This document shows, piece after piece, positions 33,671-43,721 of a stretch of DNA of 64,000 nucleotides. The translations under genes were made by a program, and so were the position numbers. A model generated the notes under the pieces. That model saw only the letters and a list, made by a program, of their open reading frames with translations. It had not been told where the DNA came from and did not search any database. This DNA is from Burkholderiaceae bacterium (GTDB taxonomy: Bacteria > Pseudomonadota > Gammaproteobacteria > Burkholderiales > Burkholderiaceae_C), in the NCBI GenBank assembly GCA_030695205.1, contig JAUYTN010000033.1:124001-188000 (forward strand). The letters run 5' to 3'. Every line of letters starts with the position of its first letter. Position 1 is the first letter of the stretch.

Positions 33671-36600
33671 ATGAGCGACCTATCTGCCGATTTCAAGGCC
33701 CTGGCCAACTACCGCCCTGCCCACAAGGTGCGCTTTGTCACCGCAGCCAGCCTGTTTGACGGGCACGATGCGGCCATCAACATCATGCGGCGCATCCTGC
33801 AAAGCATGGGTGCGGAGGTGATTCACCTGGGCCACAACCGCAGCGTGGACGATGTGGTGACCGCCGCCTTACAGGAAGACGTTCAGGGCATTGCCATCAG
33901 CTCGTACCAGGGCGGGCATGTGGAGTATTTCAAGTACATGGTGGATTTGCTGCGCGAGCGCGGTGGCAGCCACATCCAGGTGTTCGGCGGCGGTGGCGGC
34001 GTGATCGTGCCCGCTGAAATCCGCGAGTTGCAGGCCTACGGCGTGAGCCGCATCTACAGCCCCGAAGACGGCCAGCGCATGGGCCTGGCCGGCATGATCG
34101 GCGAGATGGTGATGCGCTGCGACCAGGACATCACCGGTTACGCGCCCACCAGCCTGGAAGCCATCCAGGGCCACTCCGAAGCGGCGTGGCGTGCGCTGGC
34201 CCAGCTCATCACCGCCCTGGAAAACCAGGGCGAAGCCGCCACCCGAGAAAATTCAACACAAAAACACCCGCTAGCGCTTGACTTGAAAGCACTTGCAGCT
34301 ACCAAAAAAGTACCTGTATTGGGAATCACCGGCACGGGCGGCGCGGGCAAATCCAGCCTGACCGACGAGCTGATTCGCCGCCTGCGCCTGGACCAGAACG
34401 ACCAGCTGCGCGTGGCCGTCATCAGCATCGACCCCAGCCGCCGCAAGAGCGGAGGTGCCCTGCTGGGCGACCGCATCCGCATGAACGCCACCGGCCCATG
34501 GCAGAACGGCAGCCGCATCTTCATGCGCAGCCTGGCCACCCGCGACTTCGGCAGCGAAATTTCCGCCGCCCTGCCGGAGGTGATTGCTGCGTGCAAGGTG
34601 GCCGGGTTCGACCTGGTGATCGTGGAAACGTCCGGCATCGGCCAGGGCGATGCAGCCATCGTGCCGCACGTCGATGTGCCCATGTATGTGATGACCCCCG
34701 AATTCGGTGCGGCCAGCCAGCTGGAAAAGATCGACATGCTGGACTTTGCCGAGTTCGTGGCCATCAACAAGTTTGACCGCAAGGGTGCCTCAGATGCGCT
34801 GCGCGATGTGTCCAAGCAGGTGCAGCGCAACAAAGAAGCCTGGGGCACGCCCACCGACCAGATGCCGGTGTTTGGCACCATGGCCGCCCGCTTCAACGAC
34901 GACGGCGTGACGGCTTTGTACCAGGCGCTCAAAGTCCGCCTGGCCGAGCTGGGTATGCCCGTGACCGAGGCCCACCTGCCCGTGGTCAACGTACGCCACA
35001 GCACCAACCAGACACCCATCGTGCCGCCCGCACGCACCCGCTACCTGGCCGAAATTGCCGACACCGTGCGCGGCTACAAAGCCAAAGCCCGTGCCCAGGC
35101 CAGGTTGGCCCGGGAAATTCAGCAGTTGCGTGCCGCCGCCACCATGCTGGAGGTGGACAAACCCGGCAAGGCCAAAGCGGCAGAAGCCGCACTCGACCTG
35201 GCCCGCCAGCGCGAAGAGCGCATGGACCCCGCTGCCAAAAAGCTGATCACCCAGTGGCCCGCCATGCAAAAAGCCTACGCGGGCGACGAGTACGTGGTGA
35301 AGATCCGCGACAAGGAAATCCGCACCGCGCTCACCACCAAGTCACTCAGCGGCACCACCATCCGCAAGGTGTGCCTGCCGCAGTACGAATGCCATGGCGA
35401 AGTGTTGAAGTGGCTGATGCTGGACAACGTGCCCGGCAGCTACCCGTACACCGCAGGCACCTTCGCCTTCAAGCGCGAGGGCGAAGACCCCACCCGCATG
35501 TTCGCAGGCGAAGGCGACCCCTTCCGCACCAACCGCCGCTTCAAGCTGGTGAGCGAAGGCATGGCTGCCAAGCGCCTGAGCACGGCGTTCGACTCCGTCA
35601 CGCTGTACGGCAACGACCCCGACCGCCGCCCCGACATCTACGGCAAGATTGGCAACAGCGGCGTGAACGTGGCCACGCTGGACGACATGAAGGTGCTTTA
35701 CGGCGGCTTTGACCTGTGCAGCCCCACCACCAGCGTCAGCATGACCATCAACGGCCCCGCGCCCAGCATTCTGGCCATGTTCATGAACACGGCCATCGAT
35801 CAGAACCTGGAAAAATTCAAGGCCGACAATGGCCGCGAGCCCACCGAAACGGAAACCGCCAAGATCAAAGAGTGGGTGCTGGCCAACGTGCGCGGCACCG
35901 TGCAGGCCGACATCCTGAAAGAAGACCAGGGCCAGAACACCTGCATCTTCAGCACCGAATTCAGCCTGAAGGTGATGGGCGACATTGCCGAATACTTTGT
36001 GCACCACAACGTGCGCAACTTCTACAGCGTGTCGATCAGCGGCTACCACATTGCCGAAGCCGGGGCCAACCCCATCAGCCAGCTGGCGTTCACCCTGTCC
36101 AACGGCTTCACGTTTGTGGAAGCCTATCTGGCGCGGGGCATGCACATTGACGACTTTGCACCCAACCTGAGCTTCTTCTTCAGCAACGGCATGGACCCCG
36201 AGTACACCGTGATGGGCCGCGTGGCCCGCCGGATCTGGGCCACGGCCATGAAGGAAAAGTACGGCGCCAACGAGCGCAGCCAGAAGCTGAAGTACCACAT
36301 CCAGACTTCAGGCCGCAGCCTGCACGCGCAGGAGATCCAGTTCAACGACATCCGCACCACGCTGCAAGCGCTGATTGCCATCTACGACAACTGCAACAGC
36401 CTGCACACCAACGCGTTTGACGAAGCCATCACCACGCCCACCGAAGACAGCGTGCGCCGCGCCATGGCCATCCAGCTCATCATCAACCGCGAATGGGGCC
36501 TGGCCAAGAACGAGAACCCGTCACAAGGCGCGTTCATCATCGAAGAACTGACCGAGCTGGTGGAAGAAGCCGTGCTGACCGAGTTCGAGCGAATCGCCGA

Positions 36601-36991
36601 GCGCGGTGGCGTGCTGGGTGCCATGGAAACCGGCTTCCAGCGCGGCAAGATTCAGGACGAATCCATGCACTACGAGATGCTGAAGCACACCGGCGAGCTG
36701 CCCATCATCGGCGTGAACACCTTCCGCAACCCCAAGGGCGACACCATGCCCGAAACCATTGAGCTGGCCCGCAGCACCGAGGAAGAAAAGCAAAGCCAGC
36801 TCAGCCGCCTGCAAGACTTCCACACCCGCCACGCCGCTGAAGCGCCCGTGCAGCTTAAGCGCCTGCAACAGGCCGTGATCCACAACACCAACGTGTTCGA
36901 CGTGCTGATGGATGCCGTGCGCGTGTGCTCCCTGGGACAAATTACCTCGGCGCTGTTCGAGGTGGGTGGGCAGTACCGGCGCAACATGTAA
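33671..36991 (+). CDS. icmF: Fused isobutyryl-CoA mutase (IcmF), B12-dependent
   Basis: A 1106-aa adenosylcobalamin enzyme interconverting isobutyryl-CoA and n-butyryl-CoA (some also pivalyl/isovaleryl-CoA). Order: N-terminal cobalamin-binding domain ([20 protein letters not shown], residues 30-49), a MeaI-type GTPase chaperone with P-loop [12 protein letters not shown] (about 218-229), then the large TIM-barrel mutase domain to the end ([20 protein letters not shown]). ATG 33671 begins the cobalamin domain; upstream codons are leader. Bases 34248-34312, in the linker before the P-loop, are an in-frame copy of the AT-rich repeat. A LiuR-like palindrome sits in the promoter region. Confidence 0.95.
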   Translation: MSDLSADFKALANYRPAHKVRFVTAASLFDGHDAAINIMRRILQSMGAEVIHLGHNRSVDDVVTAALQEDVQGIAISSYQGGHVEYFKYMVDLLRERGGSHIQVFGGGGGVIVPAEIRELQAYGVSRIYSPEDGQRMGLAGMIGEMVMRCDQDITGYAPTSLEAIQGHSEAAWRALAQLITALENQGEAATRENSTQKHPLALDLKALAATKKVPVLGITGTGGAGKSSLTDELIRRLRLDQNDQLRVAVISIDPSRRKSGGALLGDRIRMNATGPWQNGSRIFMRSLATRDFGSEISAALPEVIAACKVAGFDLVIVETSGIGQGDAAIVPHVDVPMYVMTPEFGAASQLEKIDMLDFAEFVAINKFDRKGASDALRDVSKQVQRNKEAWGTPTDQMPVFGTMAARFNDDGVTALYQALKVRLAELGMPVTEAHLPVVNVRHSTNQTPIVPPARTRYLAEIADTVRGYKAKARAQARLAREIQQLRAAATMLEVDKPGKAKAAEAALDLARQREERMDPAAKKLITQWPAMQKAYAGDEYVVKIRDKEIRTALTTKSLSGTTIRKVCLPQYECHGEVLKWLMLDNVPGSYPYTAGTFAFKREGEDPTRMFAGEGDPFRTNRRFKLVSEGMAAKRLSTAFDSVTLYGNDPDRRPDIYGKIGNSGVNVATLDDMKVLYGGFDLCSPTTSVSMTINGPAPSILAMFMNTAIDQNLEKFKADNGREPTETETAKIKEWVLANVRGTVQADILKEDQGQNTCIFSTEFSLKVMGDIAEYFVHHNVRNFYSVSISGYHIAEAGANPISQLAFTLSNGFTFVEAYLARGMHIDDFAPNLSFFFSNGMDPEYTVMGRVARRIWATAMKEKYGANERSQKLKYHIQTSGRSLHAQEIQFNDIRTTLQALIAIYDNCNSLHTNAFDEAITTPTEDSVRRAMAIQLIINREWGLAKNENPSQGAFIIEELTELVEEAVLTEFERIAERGGVLGAMETGFQRGKIQDESMHYEMLKHTGELPIIGVNTFRNPKGDTMPETIELARSTEEEKQSQLSRLQDFHTRHAAEAPVQLKRLQQAVIHNTNVFDVLMDAVRVCSLGQITSALFEVGGQYRRNM
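34248..34312. repeat. AT-rich palindromic repeat inside icmF
   Basis: AAAAACACCCGCTAGCGCTT and, after a few bases, GCAGCTACCAAAAAAG form the repeat in the reverse sense relative to the copy at 31114. It is read in frame and encodes about 20 residues ([20 protein letters not shown]) in the linker between the cobalamin and GTPase domains, where an insertion would be tolerated. Confidence 0.65.
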
Positions 36992-37049
36992 GTCAGTGTT
37001 CTGGTGGCGCACAATGTGTGGCATTGACACTCAATACCTGTAAGACCTT

Positions 37050-37484
37050 ATGTTCAAACACATCCTCCTTGCCACCGACGGTTCAGTCAGCGCGGAACAC
37101 GCTGCTCAAAAGGCGTTTCAGATCGCCCGCATCCATGGTGGGCAAGTCACAGCGGCCTTCGTGGTGGACCCGTATCCCTATGTCGGCATGGGGTCCATAA
37201 ACCCCATAGGGCTGGATGGCTACAGGGCAGCCGCACACGAGGCAGCGGGCCGGGCGTTCAGCCATCTGGGTGATCTGGCTGAGTCAGCCGGTATCCGGCT
37301 TGATGCCAGGCTGGTTGAGGAGAGCCACGTGGTTCAGGGTATTTTGGCTGCAGCAGACGACGTGGCCGCCGACCTCATCGTGGTGGGCTCACACGGTCGC
37401 AGCGGCCTCAAGCGGCTGCTAGCGGGCAGCGTCGCCACGCAGGTTGCCGGTTTGTCCACCCGCCCGGTATTGGTGGTTCGCTGA
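37050..37484 (+). CDS. Universal stress protein (UspA family)
   Basis: A 144-aa nucleotide-binding stress protein. It has the N-terminal strand MFKHILLATDGS and the C-terminal ATP-binding signature GSHGRSGLKRLLAGSVATQV with the G-2x-G-9x-G(S/T) pattern, so it is probably an ATP-binding member. It lies 58 bp after icmF and 29 bp before a prenyltransferase gene. Confidence 0.93.
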   Translation: MFKHILLATDGSVSAEHAAQKAFQIARIHGGQVTAAFVVDPYPYVGMGSINPIGLDGYRAAAHEAAGRAFSHLGDLAESAGIRLDARLVEESHVVQGILAAADDVAADLIVVGSHGRSGLKRLLAGSVATQVAGLSTRPVLVVR

Positions 37485-37513
37485 GCAGGTTCCCCTGACT
37501 GCTACACCAACGC

Positions 37514-38446
37514 ATGAGCTCTTCTGACTCGGCACCCGGGTCCACCTGGGGGCTGTACTGGCGCATGGTGCGCCCAGGCTTTCTGTCCATCACTGCGGTT
37601 GCGTGCCTGCTGGGTATGGCTTCGGCTGCGGCCTGCGGCTGCGGCTTTGACACGCCAAAAGCACTGGCTACACTCGCCTTGGCGCTGATGGCGCACGCCG
37701 GGGCGAACGTCCTCAACGACTACCACGACGCCCGCAGCGGTGCCGATGCCGCCAACACACAGGGCCTCTACCCCTTTACCGGCGGCTCACGGCTGATTCA
37801 AGGGGGTCTGGTGTCGGTCACGGAGACCCGATCCTGGGCCTGGACGCTGCTGCTGCTGTCGATGCTGGGCGGCATGTTACTGGCCGTCCGCACGGATGGC
37901 GGCCTGCTGCTGATTGGTGCTGCGGGGTTGGCGCTCGCTTGGGCCTACTCAGCCCCACCGTTGCAGCTCATGAGCCGCGGGCTGGGGGAAGTGACAGTGG
38001 CCGCCTGCTGGTGGCTGGTGGTGGTGGGTGCAGACTACGTGCAGCGCCAGCAGTTCTTCGTGATCCCGGCCTATGTGGGTGCAAGTTTCGCAGTGATGAT
38101 CGCCACCATTTTGCTGATCAACGGCGTACCGGACCGCGAGGCAGACCGCGCAGTTGGTAAACATACTCTGGCCACCCGGCTATCCAACCGAGGGGTGGCC
38201 CTATTGCACTTGGTGTTGGTGTTGCTTGCACATGGCTGGTTAGCGGTGGGCGTGTTGTCGCTGGTCCCACCCGCGCCCACGCTGTGGGCATTCATCAGCC
38301 TGCCCCCTGCTGTATGGGCCAGCAGACTTTTGTGGCACCATGGCGACCAACGTACACCGCTGAAGCGCGCCATTGTGCTCACACTTGTCGCCGCACATTT
38401 GCACGGCCTGGGCTTGATCATGGGGTTGGTACTGCCCCACCTGTGA
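37514..38446 (+). CDS. UbiA-family prenyltransferase (MenA-like)
   Basis: A 310-aa inner-membrane enzyme with about eight hydrophobic segments. It has the two Asp-rich motifs of the family: NVLNDYHDARSGAD and NGVPDREADRAVGKHTLA. Overall it resembles 1,4-dihydroxy-2-naphthoate polyprenyltransferases more than UbiA. Since betaproteobacteria of this type normally rely on ubiquinone and no other men genes are nearby, the natural acceptor is open. Confidence 0.82.
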   Translation: MSSSDSAPGSTWGLYWRMVRPGFLSITAVACLLGMASAAACGCGFDTPKALATLALALMAHAGANVLNDYHDARSGADAANTQGLYPFTGGSRLIQGGLVSVTETRSWAWTLLLLSMLGGMLLAVRTDGGLLLIGAAGLALAWAYSAPPLQLMSRGLGEVTVAACWWLVVVGADYVQRQQFFVIPAYVGASFAVMIATILLINGVPDREADRAVGKHTLATRLSNRGVALLHLVLVLLAHGWLAVGVLSLVPPAPTLWAFISLPPAVWASRLLWHHGDQRTPLKRAIVLTLVAAHLHGLGLIMGLVLPHL

Positions 38447-38520
38447 AACCAGAATAAGGCTCTGACCGACTTCCACCGCGCACCAAGTGAGGCACTTCAC
38501 GTGAAGATGCGAATGACCAA

Positions 38521-39684
38521 TCAGTTACGCAGCAGTGATTGCAATTGTGCGGAAAGTGCTTGCTCGTCAGCCCCGAGTGGCTCTTGCAGTACCCGTTCAG
38601 GAATTTCCCAGATCAGCCACGGTGTTGGTGCGTCGTTGCGGGCCTCTTGCTTAAGAAAATCCAACATCGAATGCGAAAAACCGCCTCCGTCTCGGGCGAG
38701 GTTGCCAACGTCTGTTCGAAGGGCTTGAGACAGCCAGTCTATAAAGTACGCGTTACGTGAGTACGAGGAACCGACCAAGGCAACTCGCTGAGCTGCCGCG
38801 TCATCTCCAAAGAGCGCATCGGCACTGGTGACCTGCTCAGCCGAGGCAGTGGTTTCAAATTGCGGCACAGCCACCTGATCAGGAGCGGGGCGCAAGTGAG
38901 GCGGCAGTTGGTCAAGTCCAGCAAGACGTACCAGATCCCCCCAGCGTGGAGCGACGGGAGCGCGCGTCAAAGTGAATCCGACCTCTGGTGAGGGGGTAAA
39001 ACCTTGGGTGCGCAAGTGGGCTGCAATTGCATGGGCTGCAGCTTGTGCTCCATCCAGGCTCCAATGGGTATCGGTCCTGTCATACGCGGCCCCCACCCGG
39101 TCCTTGACCATTTGCAGGGGTTTTTCTAATTCCACCGTCGGCAAGGCTAGGGCCGTCATGGCCGCCGACCAATTGACGTGGCCTGCATCAAGCACCGCAG
39201 GGCGCCGCAGTGAACACAGACGATCAGCCTCTATCCGCGTCTTGTCAGGTACAACAGTGATCACCACCCGCGTACCACGTGCCGCCAGCCCTTCGACCAC
39301 TGTCTTGGCAATATCAGCGCGTTTCATGGCGTTGGAATTCCCGTTGGCGTGCACAGTCAATTCATCTCCCAGGAAAAGCCAACCCTCACAGCCGGGCTTG
39401 ACCCGAGGGCCGAGGTCATTGAGAAGTAGCCAACCCAGCTCGCGCTGCCGCGCACCCAGCCAATCCGCTACTGGTGTGCCACGCAGATCTTCTGCGAGGG
39501 CGCGCATAGGCGCACCGTGAAAGAAGCTATCCCAACCATTTGTCTGAGTTTTGGTGAAGCCGTCGTTGCGCCAGGCCTGCAAGCTTCCACCAATCAGCGC
39601 CAGGGTAAGCAAGGTGAATGCCGCAATCAGCGACCAAGCCTGCCAACGCGGAGTCGCCGGAGTTTCATGGAAGATGGTCGGCAT
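38521..39684 (-). CDS. AlgJ/AlgX-like polysaccharide O-acetyltransferase
   Basis: A periplasmic, membrane-anchored SGNH-like acetyltransferase of 387 aa. It has an N-terminal membrane anchor (WSLIAAFTLLTLALIGG), the Asp-His pair of AlgJ/AlgX in RTDTHWSLDGAQ, and the nucleophile Ser in VALVGSSYSRN. In alginate and Wss systems this protein moves acetyl groups from the MBOAT partner to the polymer. ATG 39684 lies 5 nt after the MBOAT stop. By location it should act on cellulose made by the upstream bcs genes. Confidence 0.85.
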   Translation of the reverse strand: MPTIFHETPATPRWQAWSLIAAFTLLTLALIGGSLQAWRNDGFTKTQTNGWDSFFHGAPMRALAEDLRGTPVADWLGARQRELGWLLLNDLGPRVKPGCEGWLFLGDELTVHANGNSNAMKRADIAKTVVEGLAARGTRVVITVVPDKTRIEADRLCSLRRPAVLDAGHVNWSAAMTALALPTVELEKPLQMVKDRVGAAYDRTDTHWSLDGAQAAAHAIAAHLRTQGFTPSPEVGFTLTRAPVAPRWGDLVRLAGLDQLPPHLRPAPDQVAVPQFETTASAEQVTSADALFGDDAAAQRVALVGSSYSRNAYFIDWLSQALRTDVGNLARDGGGFSHSMLDFLKQEARNDAPTPWLIWEIPERVLQEPLGADEQALSAQLQSLLRN

Positions 39685-39689
39685 AGAAC

Positions 39690-41096
39690 TCAGAACTGGA
39701 AGTAAAGGAAAGGCGTGGCCCCTCGGCTGGCCATCAGCGCCACGGACATCAATGCTGCTGCGAAGGGCCAAAAATACACCAAAGGCTGCAAAACGGTCGG
39801 TGTGTGCGCAGCCACTCGGACACGCCACCATGGCCAGGTAGCCCAAAAGCAGCCGAGCAAGAAGGCCCAACCATGCACGGGACGCAGCACATGAGCGATT
39901 TCGGCACTCAGCGGCACCCCATGAAATCCCCACTGTCCCATGTACATGGTCAAGGCCGCGTTCAAATCCTCAGCGCGAAAAATAGTCCACGCAGATATCA
40001 CGAAGGCCATGGTGAGCAGCCAACCGAGCACCTTGGGTAGTGCTGGGCCACCATTGCGGCTCCAGAATCGCTGCACCATCATTGCAAGGCCATGCAGGAC
40101 ACCCCAAATCACGAAATTAAAGCTGTCCGCTCCGTGCCAGAGACCTGAAATAGCCATGATCAGCATCACGTTGAGGTACGCCCGCCGGGGGCCAACCCGA
40201 TTGCCGCCCAGCGGCACGTACAGGTAATCACGCAGCCAGCTGCCCAGAGTCATGTGCCAGCGCCGCCAAAACTCCTGAATCGAAAAGGCTACGTAAGGAA
40301 AGTCGAAGTTTTCGGGAAATTTGAAACCCAACATTTGACCCAGGCCGATAGCCATCACGCTGTAACCGGCAAAGTCGAAAAACAGTTGCAGGCTGTATGC
40401 AAAAGTACCCAGCCAGGCATCTGCCAGTGTGGGCGTGGGCAGCGCATAGCAGGCATTGACCAATGGCGCGAGGGTATCGGCAACGATCACTTTCATTGAC
40501 AGCCCAACCATGAAGTAGCGCAGGCCATCGGATACGTGCAGCACATCAAACGGCCGTGAATGCAATTCATGTTCGACGTGCGAATAGCGCACGATGGGGC
40601 CGGCAATCAGCTGTGAAAACATGGCTTGGTACGCAGCAAAGCCGACGAAGTCCCGCTCGACCCGCACGGTTCGCCAGTACACGTCCACCACGTATGACAC
40701 CGACTGCAACACGATGAAGGATATCCCGATCGGCAGGATGAGGCGCTCCCACACCAAATTGCCACCGGAGGCGGCGACCACTGGCCCCACCAGCATCTCC
40801 ACGACAAGATTGCCGTATTTAAAGAAAGCCAGCAGACCGACCATTGAAGTGACAGCCAATGCCATGACCAAGCGCCTGCCCGAATGTGCCTGCACACGCC
40901 CCAACAGAAGACCTGCAGCATATGCAACCGATGAGACACCCACAAGCACCCACAGAAACGAGGGATCCCACCAGCCGTAGAACGCCCAGCTGAATACCAG
41001 CAGCGTCAGGTTGCGCCAGCGGCTTGGACTCAACGCGTAGGCGATGAGAAACAAGGGGAAAAACAGCGTTAGGAATTCAAGCGATGCAAAAACCAT
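39690..41096 (-). CDS. AlgI-like MBOAT O-acyltransferase
   Basis: A 468-aa multi-spanning membrane protein that carries acetyl groups across the inner membrane. It has typical MBOAT blocks ([24 protein letters not shown] in part, [11 protein letters not shown]) and the active-site His in [16 protein letters not shown]. It corresponds to AlgI/WssH. It is 51 bp after the AlgF-like gene and couples to the AlgJ-like gene downstream. Confidence 0.93.
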   Translation of the reverse strand: [468 protein letters not shown]

Positions 41097-41147
41097 GGCG
41101 TACGGCAGGTCTTGAGCGGGAAGCGCCCGCCTCGCACTGGCTGGGGG

Positions 41148-41828
41148 TCAGGGCATGCGGTCGAGAACAGGCATCAGCCGCCAGCCTTTGCCTTCTGGCA
41201 ACACGAGCAGGGTCCAGCGAGAGCCTGCTCGCAAGTTGCCCAAATCCACAGCTTCCTGGGCCTTTTGGCCATTGCAGAATAAATCCACGGCGAGGGACAC
41301 CGGATTGATCATGCGGCGCTCGACCTGTCCAATTTGTGCTTTGCTGACGATCACCACGTCTTTGCCTGCAAGCTTGAGTGCTGCGTCGTTACAGCCCTTC
41401 GCCATGTTGAGCAGGCCGAGCGAAACGCGATGGGAGCTGAAGTCCTGGGGCTTCTCACGCCCGACCCCGACATGCCAGCCCCCCTTCTCATCGGGAACAA
41501 CTGCCAATGTGACGAATTCACTGGGCTGCACCGTGACTTCCGCATCCTGTTTGCCACCAGCGTAATGTAGCGTGGCTTTCAGTGCCACTTTTGCGCGTAC
41601 CGGCTGCCACGTTGTGGCGACATTCTGCGAGTCCAGCGGCAACCGGGCGTTGCGTCCGACTGCCACCTCCACGGCACCTGGAACTGCGGCTACAAAGCGA
41701 ACAAAAGAGGCATCTTCAGCCGGGCCAGTGTCGTAGAGCTGTGGTGCTGCCAGCCCGGCGGAGGGCAAAGCAGCAGCCAACAAACCCGAAACAAAGAAAC
41801 GATGCAGCTGCGCCAAGGTAGAGTTCAT
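41148..41828 (-). CDS. AlgF-like periplasmic acetylation protein
   Basis: A 226-aa secreted protein with a signal peptide (FFVSGLLAAALPSAGLAAPQ). The mature region (LYDTGPAEDASFVRFVAAVPG and FVTLAVVPDEKGGW) matches the AlgF/WssI family needed for polymer O-acetylation. ATG 41828 comes one base after the stop of the SGNH gene. It sits in the order SGNH-algF-algI-algJ. Confidence 0.82.
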   Translation of the reverse strand: MNSTLAQLHRFFVSGLLAAALPSAGLAAPQLYDTGPAEDASFVRFVAAVPGAVEVAVGRNARLPLDSQNVATTWQPVRAKVALKATLHYAGGKQDAEVTVQPSEFVTLAVVPDEKGGWHVGVGREKPQDFSSHRVSLGLLNMAKGCNDAALKLAGKDVVIVSKAQIGQVERRMINPVSLAVDLFCNGQKAQEAVDLGNLRAGSRWTLLVLPEGKGWRLMPVLDRMP

Positions 41829-41829
41829 G

Positions 41830-42483
41830 TCAGGGAGCTTTTTTGGGTGGATTAGCCGCCAAGGCGTTGGCGATAGATGTACCCCAGGCGCGGTAACCTG
41901 GCCCTGTGTAGTGCTGTCCATCGATCGTTTTCCATTCACCCGGCTGCGACATTTTTGTCGAGTCGATATACGTGCAAGGCAACGTGTTTTCGGCAAGAAA
42001 AGAGTTCACTGCCTGCACTCTCTCATTGGTTTTGCCAAAGCGTCCAGGGTTATTGCTCCATCCGGGACCTACCCAGTAACACGCAGTCCCAGTTTCGGCA
42101 ATGGCCTTGGTCAAGGTACTGACCTGCTGGTAGGCCCAAGACTTCGGGAATTCAGTTGCCTTGTAGGACCCAATGGTGTCGCCGATGACTACGATGACAG
42201 CGCTGGGCTTTGCGCTTGCGATCAAATCCTTAATCGGAGTAGTGCTAGCACCTTCGTTGACACGTACCGCAGGGGCGTTTCCTACGCGTTCGGCACGGCC
42301 ACAGTCGCCTGGTGATGCTTTGACCCAGTCGGCGGCATTGGCACCGCAAACTCCTACCGAGTGCACATTAGCACCTTGCTGAGTGAGCTGATCATGCAGT
42401 GGGCCAATAAGGTACGTGGGAGTGGCAAGGTGGCTGTCTCCAATAACCAATAGGCTCAAGCCCAACAAAGCAGCAGTCGACAT
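41830..42483 (-). CDS. Secreted SGNH/GDSL hydrolase-like protein
   Basis: A 217-aa protein with a hydrophobic N-terminus and the block LLVIGDSHL (catalytic Ser in GDS), followed by VVIGDTIG and a late DGQHYTGPGY that supplies the Asp-x-x-His dyad position. It therefore looks like an SGNH esterase or acetyltransferase. It opens the acetylation group, downstream of the terminator at 42559-42610. A role in acetyl transfer to, or removal from, cellulose is inferred from position. Confidence 0.7.
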   Translation of the reverse strand: MSTAALLGLSLLVIGDSHLATPTYLIGPLHDQLTQQGANVHSVGVCGANAADWVKASPGDCGRAERVGNAPAVRVNEGASTTPIKDLIASAKPSAVIVVIGDTIGSYKATEFPKSWAYQQVSTLTKAIAETGTACYWVGPGWSNNPGRFGKTNERVQAVNSFLAENTLPCTYIDSTKMSQPGEWKTIDGQHYTGPGYRAWGTSIANALAANPPKKAP

Positions 42484-42558
42484 GGTAAACCTTTCAGAAA
42501 AACAACGAACACCGTTATATCATCAACTCGGGAAGACGCATATCCCGACCGCAGATCC

Positions 42559-42610
42559 AAAAAAATGCTGCCTAACGTCACAAAAAACTGGCGTTAACGC
42601 AGCATTTTTT
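42559..42610 (-). terminator. Strong hairpin terminator after the CE2-like gene
   Basis: AAAAAATGCTGC pairs exactly with GCAGCATTTTTT, with a further inner TAACG/CGTTA pairing. Read on the minus strand it ends in a T run. The stop codon of the CE2-like gene (42594-42596) is inside the hairpin. It should separate bcsDPQABC-CE2 from the acetylation genes unless read through. Confidence 0.75.
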
Positions 42611-43697
42611 CTCGATCAATCAATTCGATGAGACGCGCTGCAATCTCCTCATGCTGCTTCACCGACGGGTGCCAATGGAGTGCCTCGCCTTGCAGGTCGT
42701 AATGGAGGTGAACGACATCCTGGTGACCTGCAGCCTCTTGTAGTCGGATCACTTTTTCCACTGCCGGCCTAAGCAAACCATAGGGCCATTCAGGTAATGA
42801 CATAAGCACAAAACGCGCTCCGCTGTAACGAACTCGCAGGCTTTGGAGGAACTGCTCGTAACGAGCAACAAAGGTCTCCGGCAAGGCGGGTTGAGCGGAG
42901 TCACCTACAAAATCATTGATCCCTAAATGAATCACAACCAAACGCGGCACCCATGAGGCAAAGGACCAAGTCTCAGCAGGCCAACCCAAATCTTCGCCCA
43001 CATGCAGTGTGCGCTCGTAATAAGGTCTGAATGTTCTCCCGGAGGTATCCTTGATCGAGTTCCGTACCAGACCCTTGCCCGAGTAAGCCAACACCATTGC
43101 CTCTGCACCGTAGTGTTTAGCAACCAGAGCACCAAATGAGCGAGAGACATTGGTGAAACGCAAATAATCTCCGTCATCACCCTCCCGACGATCTGACTCG
43201 CAACCGTAACAGGCCACATAGGAATCACCAATGAACTCCATACGCAGCGCAGACCTCGCAGGCGGCGGCAACAGACTGTGTCCGCGTGACAAGCGCACAC
43301 CGAGAAACTCGGCCTTGTGCCAGTGTGATTCGTGGCGTCTGATCAACTGCAATTCGTGGACTCCCTCACCCAGATCCTCAGCAAGGATGTACTCCTCTTG
43401 ATCTGCGCGCACTTCCACCACACCACGCCCAATACCATCAATCACAACCGAGTAACGACTGGAGCTGTCTCTAAGTCGTATCGAGATTGAAGGCCCAGTA
43501 AAGCGCAGACGAACGCTCACTCCGGTCCAACTAAACGCAGGAGCTTTTGGGTTGGCTAAACTGACACGGCCAAGGTATTGAATATGTGGATGATCTGCAT
43601 CGACCAATGTTGCCTGAGCGCCCGCCGCCAAACCCGACAGCGCCCACAACGAGACCATACGAAGCAACGCCCGACCAGCAACAGGCAAGAAGAACAT
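42594..43697 (-). CDS. Carbohydrate esterase family 2-like SGNH deacetylase
   Basis: A 367-aa secreted esterase. A signal peptide (VSLWALSGLAAGAQA) is followed by a beta-sandwich domain (FSWTGVSVRLRFTGPSISIR) and an SGNH domain with the catalytic Ser in FIGDSYVACYG, the Asn in HLGINDFVGD, and a C-terminal HWHPSVKQHEEIA. This two-domain order is that of CE2 acetyl-xylan/cellulose-binding esterases. A TTG at 43712 is an alternative start. It follows bcsC by about 24 bp, at a place where other loci carry the bcsZ cellulase. Confidence 0.8.
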   Translation of the reverse strand: MFFLPVAGRALLRMVSLWALSGLAAGAQATLVDADHPHIQYLGRVSLANPKAPAFSWTGVSVRLRFTGPSISIRLRDSSSRYSVVIDGIGRGVVEVRADQEEYILAEDLGEGVHELQLIRRHESHWHKAEFLGVRLSRGHSLLPPPARSALRMEFIGDSYVACYGCESDRREGDDGDYLRFTNVSRSFGALVAKHYGAEAMVLAYSGKGLVRNSIKDTSGRTFRPYYERTLHVGEDLGWPAETWSFASWVPRLVVIHLGINDFVGDSAQPALPETFVARYEQFLQSLRVRYSGARFVLMSLPEWPYGLLRPAVEKVIRLQEAAGHQDVVHLHYDLQGEALHWHPSVKQHEEIAARLIELIDREKMLR

Positions 43698-43721
43698 ATA
43701 TGTTGGCGCCAACGACTTGCC

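Noticed and set aside
38447..38520. Short palindrome near AAGTGAGGCACTTCACGTG between convergent genes
   Set aside because: Too short and without a T run to call a terminator with confidence.
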